Shown here one piece after another: positions 48,027 through 55,515 of a DNA stretch of 64,000 bases. The notes below the pieces were generated by a model. The model saw only the letters and a program-made list of their open reading frames with translations, made no database searches and had not been told where the DNA came from. The position numbers and the translations under genes are program-made. The DNA is taken from contig NZ_JBIGIB010000002.1 of assembly GCF_043555935.1 (NCBI RefSeq), forward strand, positions 744,001 to 808,000. Reading direction: 5' to 3'. The DNA comes from Pelomonas baiyunensis (GTDB lineage Bacteria > Pseudomonadota > Gammaproteobacteria > Burkholderiales > Burkholderiaceae_C). Position 1 is the stretch's first letter, and every line of letters starts with the position of its first letter.

Positions 48027-48147
48027 TGCACGTTGGTGCATGAGCCGCGCTGCTTTGGGGATCGCCGTGTAGGGCTTCACAGAGCGCCATGCCACGCTGG
48101 TACGTGAGCCCGGTGGCCGCCGTGCCGCGCAGGGTGGCGTGTCACCA

Positions 48148-48172
48148 TCCGGTTAGAGATCAATCAACCGGA
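48148..48172. repeat. Inverted repeat in the chemoreceptor leader
   Basis: TCCGGTT and AACCGGA are separated by 11 bases, and the right arm runs into the GGAAGGG ribosome site of the chemoreceptor gene. It might be an operator or a leader hairpin that covers the ribosome site. Confidence 0.35.
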
Positions 48173-48182
48173 AGGGTGTTGC

Positions 48183-49745
48183 ATGAGGGCGCTGGCGAAG
48201 CTCCCAGTCGCGAAGCGGCTGGGCTTGGGGTTTGGTCTGGTCACCGTGTTGATCGCCGCGTTTGCGGTGCTGGCCTGGCTCCAACTGCAGCGCATCGAAG
48301 TCGCGTTCGCCGAGGTCGTGGACGACCGCTACCCCAAGATCGATCTCGCCCGAGACATCGCCGATGCGGTCAATCAACAGACCCGCAGCCTGCGCAGCGC
48401 CATCATCGCGGCCGGGCGCGGGTCGGCCGCGCAGGTGGACGAGTTCATCGCTCTCACGGAGAAAGCCGCGCAGCAGAACGGGGACCGACTGGCGCGCTTG
48501 CAGCAGATGGAAACCACGCCACGTGGGCGTGAAGTGCTGGCGCGCATGCAGGCGACCGAGACGGCCAATCGCGAGGCCCGCGAAACCAGCTTGCGCTTGA
48601 TCCGGGCCGACAAGGCGCAGGAGGCGGGTGATCATTCGCTGGGCGCGTTTCGGCCGGTGCAACGTGCCTACCTCGCGGCGGTGGACGAGATGGTCGAGTA
48701 CCAACAAAGCCTGATGGTGGACAGCGCCGCTGCGGCCCGCCACCGGGTGTCTCAAACGCTTCAATCCACCGTCGTGCTCGCCGCTGCGGTGTTGGCCTTG
48801 TCGGTTGCTTTCGCCACCGCCATCACGCGTTCGCTGCTGGTGGAGTTGGGCGGGGAGCCGGCAGCGGCGCGACGCACGGCACAGCGCATTGCCGCCGGAG
48901 ACCTCAGCGGCCGTGTGCAGGTGCGCCGTGGCGACGAAACCTCCTTGATGGCGGCCATGCACGCCATGCAACTGTCGTTGGTGGCAACCGTTCAACGCGT
49001 GCGGCAAGGCAGCGAGTCGGTGGCGGCGGCGTCTGCCCAAATTGCGCTGGGCAATCAAGACCTGTCAGGGCGCACCGAGGAGCAAGCCAGCGCCTTGCAG
49101 CAAACCGCGGCAACCATGGAGCAGTTGGGCGGCACGGTGCGCAACACCACCGACGGCGCACAGCGCGCCAGTGACCTGGCCCAGGCTGCCGCGCGTGTGG
49201 CATCGGACGGCGGCGGCGCGGTCAGCGAGGTGGTGCACACCATGGAGGCGATCAGCGACTCCAGCCGCCGGGTGGGTGACATCCTGGGCGTCATCGACGC
49301 CATCGCGTTTCAGACCAACATCCTTGCGTTGAACGCCGCGGTCGAGGCCGCGCGTGCAGGCGAGCAGGGGCGGGGCTTTGCCGTGGTAGCGAGCGAGGTG
49401 CGGGTTCTGGCTCAGCGCAGCGCGGAGGCAGCGCGGGAAATCAAGAGCTTGATCGGGCGCAACGTGTCGGAGGTGGAGCGCGGTGTGGCCCAGGTGGAGC
49501 GTGCGGGCCAAACCATGCAGGAAATTGTGGGTGCGATCCGTCGGGTGAGTGCGCTGATCGGCGACATCAGTACCGCCTCTGGTGAACAAAGCCGAGGCAT
49601 TCACCAAGTGGGCGAGGCCGTCACGCAGTTGGATCAGGTCACGCAGCAGAACGCAGCGCTGGTTGAAGAGAGCGCGGCTGCGGCGGAAAGCTTGCGGCAC
49701 CAAGCCGAGCAGTTGGTGCAGGCTGTCGCCGTGTTTCGCGTCTGA
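48183..49745 (+). CDS. Methyl-accepting chemotaxis protein
   Basis: A 520-residue receptor: transmembrane helix ~12-34, periplasmic four-helix-bundle sensor (~38-185), helix ~190-212, HAMP ~212-265, and a signalling domain with hairpin tip AIAFQTNILALNAAVEAARAGEQGRGFAVVA. This is the Burkholderiales Tar/Tsr-like type. No C-terminal CheR-binding pentapeptide is seen (it ends AVAVFRV). The ligand is not predictable. The gene converges on amiC with 21 bp between. Confidence 0.93.
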   Translation: MRALAKLPVAKRLGLGFGLVTVLIAAFAVLAWLQLQRIEVAFAEVVDDRYPKIDLARDIADAVNQQTRSLRSAIIAAGRGSAAQVDEFIALTEKAAQQNGDRLARLQQMETTPRGREVLARMQATETANREARETSLRLIRADKAQEAGDHSLGAFRPVQRAYLAAVDEMVEYQQSLMVDSAAAARHRVSQTLQSTVVLAAAVLALSVAFATAITRSLLVELGGEPAAARRTAQRIAAGDLSGRVQVRRGDETSLMAAMHAMQLSLVATVQRVRQGSESVAAASAQIALGNQDLSGRTEEQASALQQTAATMEQLGGTVRNTTDGAQRASDLAQAAARVASDGGGAVSEVVHTMEAISDSSRRVGDILGVIDAIAFQTNILALNAAVEAARAGEQGRGFAVVASEVRVLAQRSAEAAREIKSLIGRNVSEVERGVAQVERAGQTMQEIVGAIRRVSALIGDISTASGEQSRGIHQVGEAVTQLDQVTQQNAALVEESAAAAESLRHQAEQLVQAVAVFRV

Positions 49746-49766
49746 TCTGCCGGCGCTGTTGGGGCG

Positions 49767-51263
49767 TTACAGCGTCGCGCTGCGCTTGCGCTGCATGGGC
49801 GGGTTCTTCGCGAAGTAGCGCGCGATGCCGGTGGCCAGTGCGTCCACCAGTTGGTCTTGGTACTCGGGGTCGCGCAGCTTCTTCTCTTCGTCAGGGTTGG
49901 AGATGAAGGCGGTTTCCACCAGGATGCTCGGGATGTCTGGCGCCTTTAGCACGGCAAACCCGGCCTGCTCCACACGCGGCTTGTGCAGCTTGCCGACCTT
50001 GCCGATCTGACCCAGCACCTCGCCGCCGAGCTTGAGGCTGTCTTTGATCTGCGCCGTGGTGCTCATGTCCAGCAGGGCGCGCAGCACGTTGGCGTCGTTC
50101 GTGGCCGCGCCCACGTTCACGCCGCCCACCATGTCGGCAGCGTTTTCGCGGTCGGCCATCCAACGCGCGGCGGCGCTGGTGGCGGCGCCGTCACTCAGCA
50201 CGAACACCGAGGCGCCGCGCGCCTGGGGGGTGATGAAGGCGTCGGCGTGGATGGACACGAACAGGTCGGCCTGCACGCGGCGGGCCTTGCGCACGCGCTC
50301 GTGCAGGGGCACGAAGAAGTCGGCGTCGCGCGTCATCAGCACGCGAATGTTCGCGTTGGCCGTCAGGCGCTCGCGCAGCTTGTGGGCCACGGCCAGCACC
50401 ACGTCTTTCTCGCGCAGGCCCGAGGGGCCGACCGCGCCGGGGTCTTCGCCGCCATGGCCCGGGTCCAGGGCAATGATGATGAGCTGGTCGATGCGCGGAG
50501 CCGCCGGCCCTGGCGGGGCCGACACCGCGGGTGCGGAGGCGGCCGGCGCCGGGGTGGGCACTGCAGTCGGCTTGGACGCGGCAGGCGCGGACGGAGGCGC
50601 TGACGCTGCAGGCGCTGCGGGAACCGTCGATACCGGTGCGGAGGGCACGGGTGCAGACGGCAAATTCGCGCGGCCTGGCGCAGGCTTTTCGGCCGGGCGC
50701 TCGATCTTCTGGATCAGCTCGCCCAGCGCGTCGTTCACGGCACTGGCTGCCGCCTGTGCGCGTTGTGCCGGCGAGGCGGGCGAGGGCGGGGCGGCCACGC
50801 CCGCCGGTTTGCCGCCGTCCTGGGCCAGCGCCACCAGCGGGTCGGCAGTCACCTTGGGGTAGAGGTCGAACACCAAGCGGTGCTTGTAGGCCGCCACGGG
50901 CGCCAGCGTGAAGATCTGCGGTGCGGCGGGCTGGCGCAGGTCCAGCACGATGCGCACGACCGTGGGCGTGTTTTGACCCACGCGCACGCCGGTGATGAAC
51001 GGGTCGTCGGCCTTGACCTTGCCGATCAGGTCGCGCAGGCCGGGGCTGAGTTCCAGACCGTCGATGTCGATCACCAGCCGGTGCGGCGCATCCACCAGGA
51101 AGTGCTTCACCGCCAGCGGCTTGTCGGACTCCAGCGTGACGCGGGTGTACTCCTGCGCCGGCCACACCCGCACGGCCACGATGTTGGCCTGGCTGCCGGC
51201 CGCCAGCGTGTCGGGCGCCTTCAGCAGCACGGCCAGCAGGCCCAGCGTGTCGCGGCGCTTCAT
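49767..51263 (-). CDS. amiC: N-acetylmuramoyl-L-alanine amidase (AmiC type)
   Basis: A 498-residue periplasmic enzyme that cuts the peptide from peptidoglycan during cell separation. It has a short signal-like N-terminus, AMIN targeting domain (~28-140), a Pro/Ala/Ser-rich linker (~150-258) and Amidase_3 domain (~263-488) with zinc ligands in LDPGHGGEDPGA and SIHADAF and the catalytic Glu in ILVETAFISNP. The long linker is more extreme than in E. coli AmiC. It overlaps tsaE as ATGA. Confidence 0.92.
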   Translation of the reverse strand: MKRRDTLGLLAVLLKAPDTLAAGSQANIVAVRVWPAQEYTRVTLESDKPLAVKHFLVDAPHRLVIDIDGLELSPGLRDLIGKVKADDPFITGVRVGQNTPTVVRIVLDLRQPAAPQIFTLAPVAAYKHRLVFDLYPKVTADPLVALAQDGGKPAGVAAPPSPASPAQRAQAAASAVNDALGELIQKIERPAEKPAPGRANLPSAPVPSAPVSTVPAAPAASAPPSAPAASKPTAVPTPAPAASAPAVSAPPGPAAPRIDQLIIIALDPGHGGEDPGAVGPSGLREKDVVLAVAHKLRERLTANANIRVLMTRDADFFVPLHERVRKARRVQADLFVSIHADAFITPQARGASVFVLSDGAATSAAARWMADRENAADMVGGVNVGAATNDANVLRALLDMSTTAQIKDSLKLGGEVLGQIGKVGKLHKPRVEQAGFAVLKAPDIPSILVETAFISNPDEEKKLRDPEYQDQLVDALATGIARYFAKNPPMQRKRSATL

Positions 51264-51733
51264 GCCAGCGCCTTCACCCAGCGCTCGGCGCCCACGGCGC
51301 GCACGCGGCGGGTGTCGTCGTCGTTCAGCTCAATGAAGAGCTGCAGGTCCGGCGGCGGCAGTTGGCCGGCGGCCTTTTCCGGCCACTCGCACAGCTTCAG
51401 GCCAGGTGCGGCAAACACATCGCGAAAGCCCGCGTCTTCCCACTCACGCGGGTCGCCGAAGCGGTAGAAGTCGAAATGGCTCGCCACGCCGCCGCCGGGC
51501 AGCTCGTAGCTTTCCATCACGGCATAGCTCGGGCTCTTGATGCGGCCCTGCACGCCAAGCGCGCGCAGCAGCAAGCGGGTGAAGGTGGTTTTGCCAGCGC
51601 CCAGCGGGCCGTGCAGCTCGATGAGCGCATGCGGGGTGGGCATCAGTGCCGCCGCCAGACGTTCTGCGGTGGCTTGGGCCGCAGACTCGTCGGTCCACAG
51701 CAACTCGGTTTCTAGAATCGCGGCCAAATGCAA
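51260..51733 (-). CDS. tsaE: tRNA threonylcarbamoyladenosine biosynthesis ATPase TsaE
   Basis: A ~157-residue P-loop protein of the TsaBDE complex, which makes t6A37 in tRNA. Walker A GPLGAGKTTFTR, then RIKSPSYAVMESYEL and SHFDFYRF match the family. The start is uncertain: no ATG is present, and TTG codons occur at 51733 and 51727, with GGAAC upstream better spaced for the latter. Either way the 5' end overlaps that of divergent queG by a few bases or touches it, so the two genes share a very compact promoter region. Confidence 0.9.
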   Translation of the reverse strand: MHLAAILETELLWTDESAAQATAERLAAALMPTPHALIELHGPLGAGKTTFTRLLLRALGVQGRIKSPSYAVMESYELPGGGVASHFDFYRFGDPREWEDAGFRDVFAAPGLKLCEWPEKAAGQLPPPDLQLFIELNDDDTRRVRAVGAERWVKALA

Positions 51734-52852
51734 GAGGTTCCGTCTACTGTCGAGGCTAGCGCGCTGTTGTCACGGCTGCGCGGCTGGGCGCGTGAGCTGG
51801 GATTCTCACAGATCGCCGTGGCCGATGTGGACCTGCGCAGTGCCGAACCCGGCCTGCAAGCCTGGCTGGATGCCGGCCACCACGGCCGCATGCATTACAT
51901 GGCTGCGCACGGCATGAAGCGGGCCCGGCCGGCGGAGCTGGTGCCAGGCACCCTGCGTGTCATCACGGCCCGCATGGATTACCTGCCGCCGCACACCGCA
52001 CCCGGCTGGCAGGCCGTGGAGTGGGCTGGGTTGGCGCGGCCGCAACAGGCGCAAATCTCTCTCTATGCCCGGGGGCGGGACTATCACAAGGTGCTGCGCC
52101 AGCGCTTGCAAAAGCTGGCGGACCAACTGCAGGGCGAGGTGGGGCCGCTGGGCTACCGCGTGTTCACCGACTCTGCACCCGTGCTGGAGGTGGAACTCGC
52201 CACGCGCTCCGGCCTGGGCTGGCGCGGCAAGCACACGCTGACGCTGCACCGCGATGCGGGTTCGATGTTCTTCTTGGGTGAGATCTTCATCGATCTGCCC
52301 CTCCCGCTTACCGACCCCGTCACCGGCCACTGCGGCGAGTGCCGCGCGTGCCTGGATGTGTGTCCGACCGGGGCCATCACGGCGCCGTACAGGGTGGATG
52401 CGCGACGCTGCGTGTCGTACCTCACCATCGAGCACGACGGCCCGATCCCGACTGACATGCGCCCGCTCATCGGCAACCGCGTGTACGGCTGCGACGATTG
52501 CCAACTGGCCTGCCCCTGGAACAAGTTTGCGCAGCCGGCGGTGCTGGCCGACTTCGATGCCCGCCCCGGCATGGCGGGGGGCACCATTGAGGCGTTGCTG
52601 GGCTGGAGCGAGGCCGAGTTTTTGCGCCGCACCGAGGGCTCGGCCATCCGGCGCATTGGCTTCCAGCGTTGGCGGCGCAACCTGGCCGTGGCTGCAGGCA
52701 ACGCACTGCGCCGGCAAGAAGACGTGGGCCTGCGCACGGCCCTGCACCGTGCGGCCGATGGTGCCGACCCCTTGGTGGGCGAACATGTGGCCTGGGCGCT
52801 GGCGGCCGAGCCCGATCCGCCGGCGGCCTTTGTTTCTGGAGTGTCTGAATGA
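51728..52852 (+). CDS. queG: Epoxyqueuosine reductase QueG
   Basis: A 374-residue enzyme that uses cobalamin and two [4Fe-4S] clusters to reduce epoxyqueuosine to queuosine in tRNA. Ferredoxin-type cysteines are C202, C205, C208, C212 (CGECRACLDVCPTGAI) and C255, C258, C262 (CDDCQLACPWN), plus C228. FTDSAPVLE contains the proposed catalytic Asp. A C-terminal HEAT-like region is short. It is divergent from tsaE and overlaps the next gene as ATGA. Confidence 0.95.
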   Translation: MQEVPSTVEASALLSRLRGWARELGFSQIAVADVDLRSAEPGLQAWLDAGHHGRMHYMAAHGMKRARPAELVPGTLRVITARMDYLPPHTAPGWQAVEWAGLARPQQAQISLYARGRDYHKVLRQRLQKLADQLQGEVGPLGYRVFTDSAPVLEVELATRSGLGWRGKHTLTLHRDAGSMFFLGEIFIDLPLPLTDPVTGHCGECRACLDVCPTGAITAPYRVDARRCVSYLTIEHDGPIPTDMRPLIGNRVYGCDDCQLACPWNKFAQPAVLADFDARPGMAGGTIEALLGWSEAEFLRRTEGSAIRRIGFQRWRRNLAVAAGNALRRQEDVGLRTALHRAADGADPLVGEHVAWALAAEPDPPAAFVSGVSE

Positions 52853-53451
52853 CCGCAACTTTTCGTCGCCGCGCTGCGGCCCTCGCCCTCGCGGCGGCTG
52901 CATCGTTGCCCGCCCAGGCGGTGCGCTACGAGGGCCAGGAGTTCGCCGACTCGCTGACCCTGGGCAACAGCACCCTGGCGCTCAATGGCGCCGGCAAGCG
53001 GCAGGTGGCCATCTACCCGCTGTACCTGGCGGCGCTGTACCTGCCGCACAAGGCGGCCACGCCGGATGGGGTGTACAGCCAATCGGGGCCGAAGCGGCTG
53101 GAGATGCGCATCGTCATCCCGTTGGTCAAAGACGTCTCCACGCAGGAGTTCGTGAAGGCCATCAACAAGGGCGTGAACCGCAACACCACCGAGGCCGAGC
53201 GTGCGGCGCTGGCCGAGCGGGTGAAGCAGTTCAATGCCGCGATCAGCGAGGTGGGGCGCGTCAAAAAGGGCGATTTGCTGCACATCGACTACCTGCCCGA
53301 CCAGGGCGGCACGGTGCTCACCGTGAACGGTAAGGTGTGGGGCAAGGCCATCGAGGGGCACGACTTCTACACCGCGTTCCTGAAGGTTTTTCTGGGAGAT
53401 GTGAACAGCGACGCACGCCTGCGCGCGGGCTTGCTGGGGCAGCCGGGCTAG
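52849..53451 (+). CDS. Exported chalcone-isomerase-like protein
   Basis: A 200-residue protein with a signal peptide (to PAQA, ~residue 24) and the bacterial chalcone-isomerase-like fold: EFADSLTLGNSTLALNGAGKRQ, YPLYLAALYLP and KGDLLHIDYLPDQGGTVLTVNGK. Bacterial members are generally non-catalytic towards chalcones and are thought to be fatty-acid- or lipid-binding. Overlap with queG (ATGA) suggests co-transcription without obvious functional link. Confidence 0.85.
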   Translation: MTATFRRRAAALALAAAASLPAQAVRYEGQEFADSLTLGNSTLALNGAGKRQVAIYPLYLAALYLPHKAATPDGVYSQSGPKRLEMRIVIPLVKDVSTQEFVKAINKGVNRNTTEAERAALAERVKQFNAAISEVGRVKKGDLLHIDYLPDQGGTVLTVNGKVWGKAIEGHDFYTAFLKVFLGDVNSDARLRAGLLGQPG

Positions 53452-53485
53452 CATCCGGCCACCCACGACTCACGGAGACCGCCCC

Positions 53486-54460
53486 ATGCAACGCCGTTCC
53501 CTCCTGCAAGCCGCAGCGCTGTCGTCTTTGGGCCCGTGTGCCGGCCTTGCGCTGGCCCAGGCTTATCCGTCGAAGCCGGTGCGTTTGATCGTGCCGTTTG
53601 CCCCCGGAGGCACCACCGACATCATTGCCCGCATCGTTTCGGAGCGCATGGGCAGCCTGCTGGGCCAAAGCATGGTGGTGGACAACAAGGCCGGCGGCGG
53701 CGGCACCGTCGGGGCCACGGAAATTTTCCGTGCCGCGCCAGACGGCTACACCCTCGGCGTGGCCACGGTGTCCACCACGGCGGCCAACCCTGCGATCAAC
53801 CCCAAGATCGCCTACAACCCGCTGACCGACTTCACGCCCATCATCAACATGGCCGCCACACCCAACGTGATTGCCGTGCACCCGAGCTTTCCGGCGCGTG
53901 ACTACAAGGCCTTTGTGGCCGAGCTGAAGAAGAACCCCGGCAAGCACAGCTACGCCACCTCGGGCACCGGCGGCATTGGCCACTTGCAGATGGAGTTGTA
54001 CAAGACGCTGGCCGGCGTGTTCGTGCTGCACATCCCGTACCGCGGCGCGGGCCCGGCGCTGAACGACACCGTGGCCGGCCAGGTGCCGATGATTTTTGAC
54101 AACCTGCCGTCGGCACTGCCTTTCATCAAGGACGGGCGGCTGATTCCCATCGTCGTGGCCGCGCCGCAGCGCGTGGCGGCCTTGCCGAATGTGCCCACCT
54201 TCAAGGAGGTGGGGCTGGAGCCGGTGAACCGCATGGCCTACTACGGCGTCCATGGCCCCAAGGGCCTGCCCAAGGATGTGGTGGACAAAGTGAACGCGGC
54301 GGTGCGCAAGGCGCTGGAGAACCCTGACGCCAAGAAACGCATCGAAGACACGGGCTCGCTCATCGTGGCCAACACGCCGGAGCAGTTCGCTGCGCAAATC
54401 GCGGCGGAGTTCGATGTGTACAAAAAGGTCGTGGCCCAGCAGAAGCTGAAGCTGGACTGA
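53486..54460 (+). CDS. Bug/TctC-family periplasmic solute-binding protein
   Basis: A 324-residue exported binding protein (signal to AQA, ~residue 26). Bug hallmarks are YPSKPVRLIVPFAPGGTTDIIAR, NKAGGGGTVGA, and PYRGAGPALNDTVAGQVPMIFDN. These capture small carboxylates for tripartite tricarboxylate transporters; no TctA or TctB gene is adjacent, so this is one of the orphan receptors so numerous in Burkholderiales. The ATG follows CGGAGACCGCCCC. Confidence 0.93.
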   Translation: MQRRSLLQAAALSSLGPCAGLALAQAYPSKPVRLIVPFAPGGTTDIIARIVSERMGSLLGQSMVVDNKAGGGGTVGATEIFRAAPDGYTLGVATVSTTAANPAINPKIAYNPLTDFTPIINMAATPNVIAVHPSFPARDYKAFVAELKKNPGKHSYATSGTGGIGHLQMELYKTLAGVFVLHIPYRGAGPALNDTVAGQVPMIFDNLPSALPFIKDGRLIPIVVAAPQRVAALPNVPTFKEVGLEPVNRMAYYGVHGPKGLPKDVVDKVNAAVRKALENPDAKKRIEDTGSLIVANTPEQFAAQIAAEFDVYKKVVAQQKLKLD

Positions 54461-54497
54461 GCGTTCGCGCGGCGCTTGACGCAGGACCTGGAGCGCC

Positions 54498-55370
54498 GTG
54501 GACGCGACTATTGAAGCCTTCATCGAGGCACTCTGGCTGGAAGACGGCCTGAGCGCCAACACCCAGGCTGCCTACCGGCGCGACCTGACCGGCCTGGCCA
54601 AGTGGTTGGCGCCGCAGCCCATTTGCGCCTGCACCGAGTTGCAGTTGCTGGAGTACGCCGCCGCGCGGCCGGCCGGCAAGGCCACCAGCGCCAACCGCCG
54701 GCTGTCGGTCTTCAAGCGCTTCTTCCGGTGGGCGCTGCGCGAGGGGCGGGTACAGGCCGACCCCACGCTCAAGCTCACCCCGGCCCGCCAGCCGCTGCGC
54801 GTGCCCAAGCTGCTGAGTGAAGCCCAGGTGGCGGCGCTGCTGGCGGCGCCCGATGTGGACACTGCCCTCGGGTTGCGTGACCGCGCAATGCTGGAGCTGA
54901 TGTACGCCAGCGGCCTGCGCGTGAGCGAGCTTGTGACGCTGAAGAGCGCGCACGTGGCCTTCAAGGACGCGGCGCTGCACATCACCGGCAAGGGCAGCAA
55001 GGCGCGCCTCGTGCCGTTTGGCGAACACGCCCGCGACTGGATGGCGCGCTACGTGCGCGATGCGCGCGCCGAGATCCTGGCCGGGCAGAGCAGCGATGAC
55101 CTGTTCGTGACCCGCCGCGGCGTCGGCATGTCGCGCCAGATGTTCTGGAATCTCATCAAGCGCTACGCCGTGGTGGCGGGCATCACGGCGCCGCTGTCGC
55201 CCCACACCTTGCGCCACGCGTTCGCCACGCATCTGCTCAACCATGGTGCAGATTTGCGGGCCGTGCAGCTGCTTTTGGGGCACGCCGACCTGTCCACCAC
55301 GCAGATCTACACCCATGTGGCGCGTGAGCGCCTCAAGGCGATCCACGCGGTGCACCATCCTCGGGGATGA
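54498..55370 (+). CDS. xerD: Site-specific tyrosine recombinase XerD
   Basis: A 290-residue recombinase that resolves chromosome dimers at dif with XerC. SAM-like N-terminal domain (~1-95) and catalytic domain with the full active set R141, K165, H236, R239, H262 and nucleophile Y271 (GHADLSTTQIYTH). It starts at GTG, with GGAG four bases before. Context shows no integron or phage, and the length fits housekeeping XerD. Confidence 0.93.
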   Translation: MDATIEAFIEALWLEDGLSANTQAAYRRDLTGLAKWLAPQPICACTELQLLEYAAARPAGKATSANRRLSVFKRFFRWALREGRVQADPTLKLTPARQPLRVPKLLSEAQVAALLAAPDVDTALGLRDRAMLELMYASGLRVSELVTLKSAHVAFKDAALHITGKGSKARLVPFGEHARDWMARYVRDARAEILAGQSSDDLFVTRRGVGMSRQMFWNLIKRYAVVAGITAPLSPHTLRHAFATHLLNHGADLRAVQLLLGHADLSTTQIYTHVARERLKAIHAVHHPRG

Positions 55371-55515
55371 GCCCGTCCAACTGGGTGAAGCGGCAGGCCA
55401 TGGCCCCGCGTTTTCCCCGGGGTGGCAGATGTCGGGGCGTCACAACACAGGCCGATGGCGCGGTGCTGGCGAGGGGCAAACTCGCTCGCCATCACACATT
55501 GCATCCGGAGTTTTC

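Noticed and set aside
54498..55370. Integrase marking a genomic island
   Set aside because: The recombinase has housekeeping XerD length and full catalytic set, with no tRNA target, repeats or phage genes nearby.
55371..55515. Possible cobalamin riboswitch before the TonB receptor
   Set aside because: The gap is only 145 bp and I find neither a convincing B12 box nor the GCCACTG core, so no riboswitch is called.
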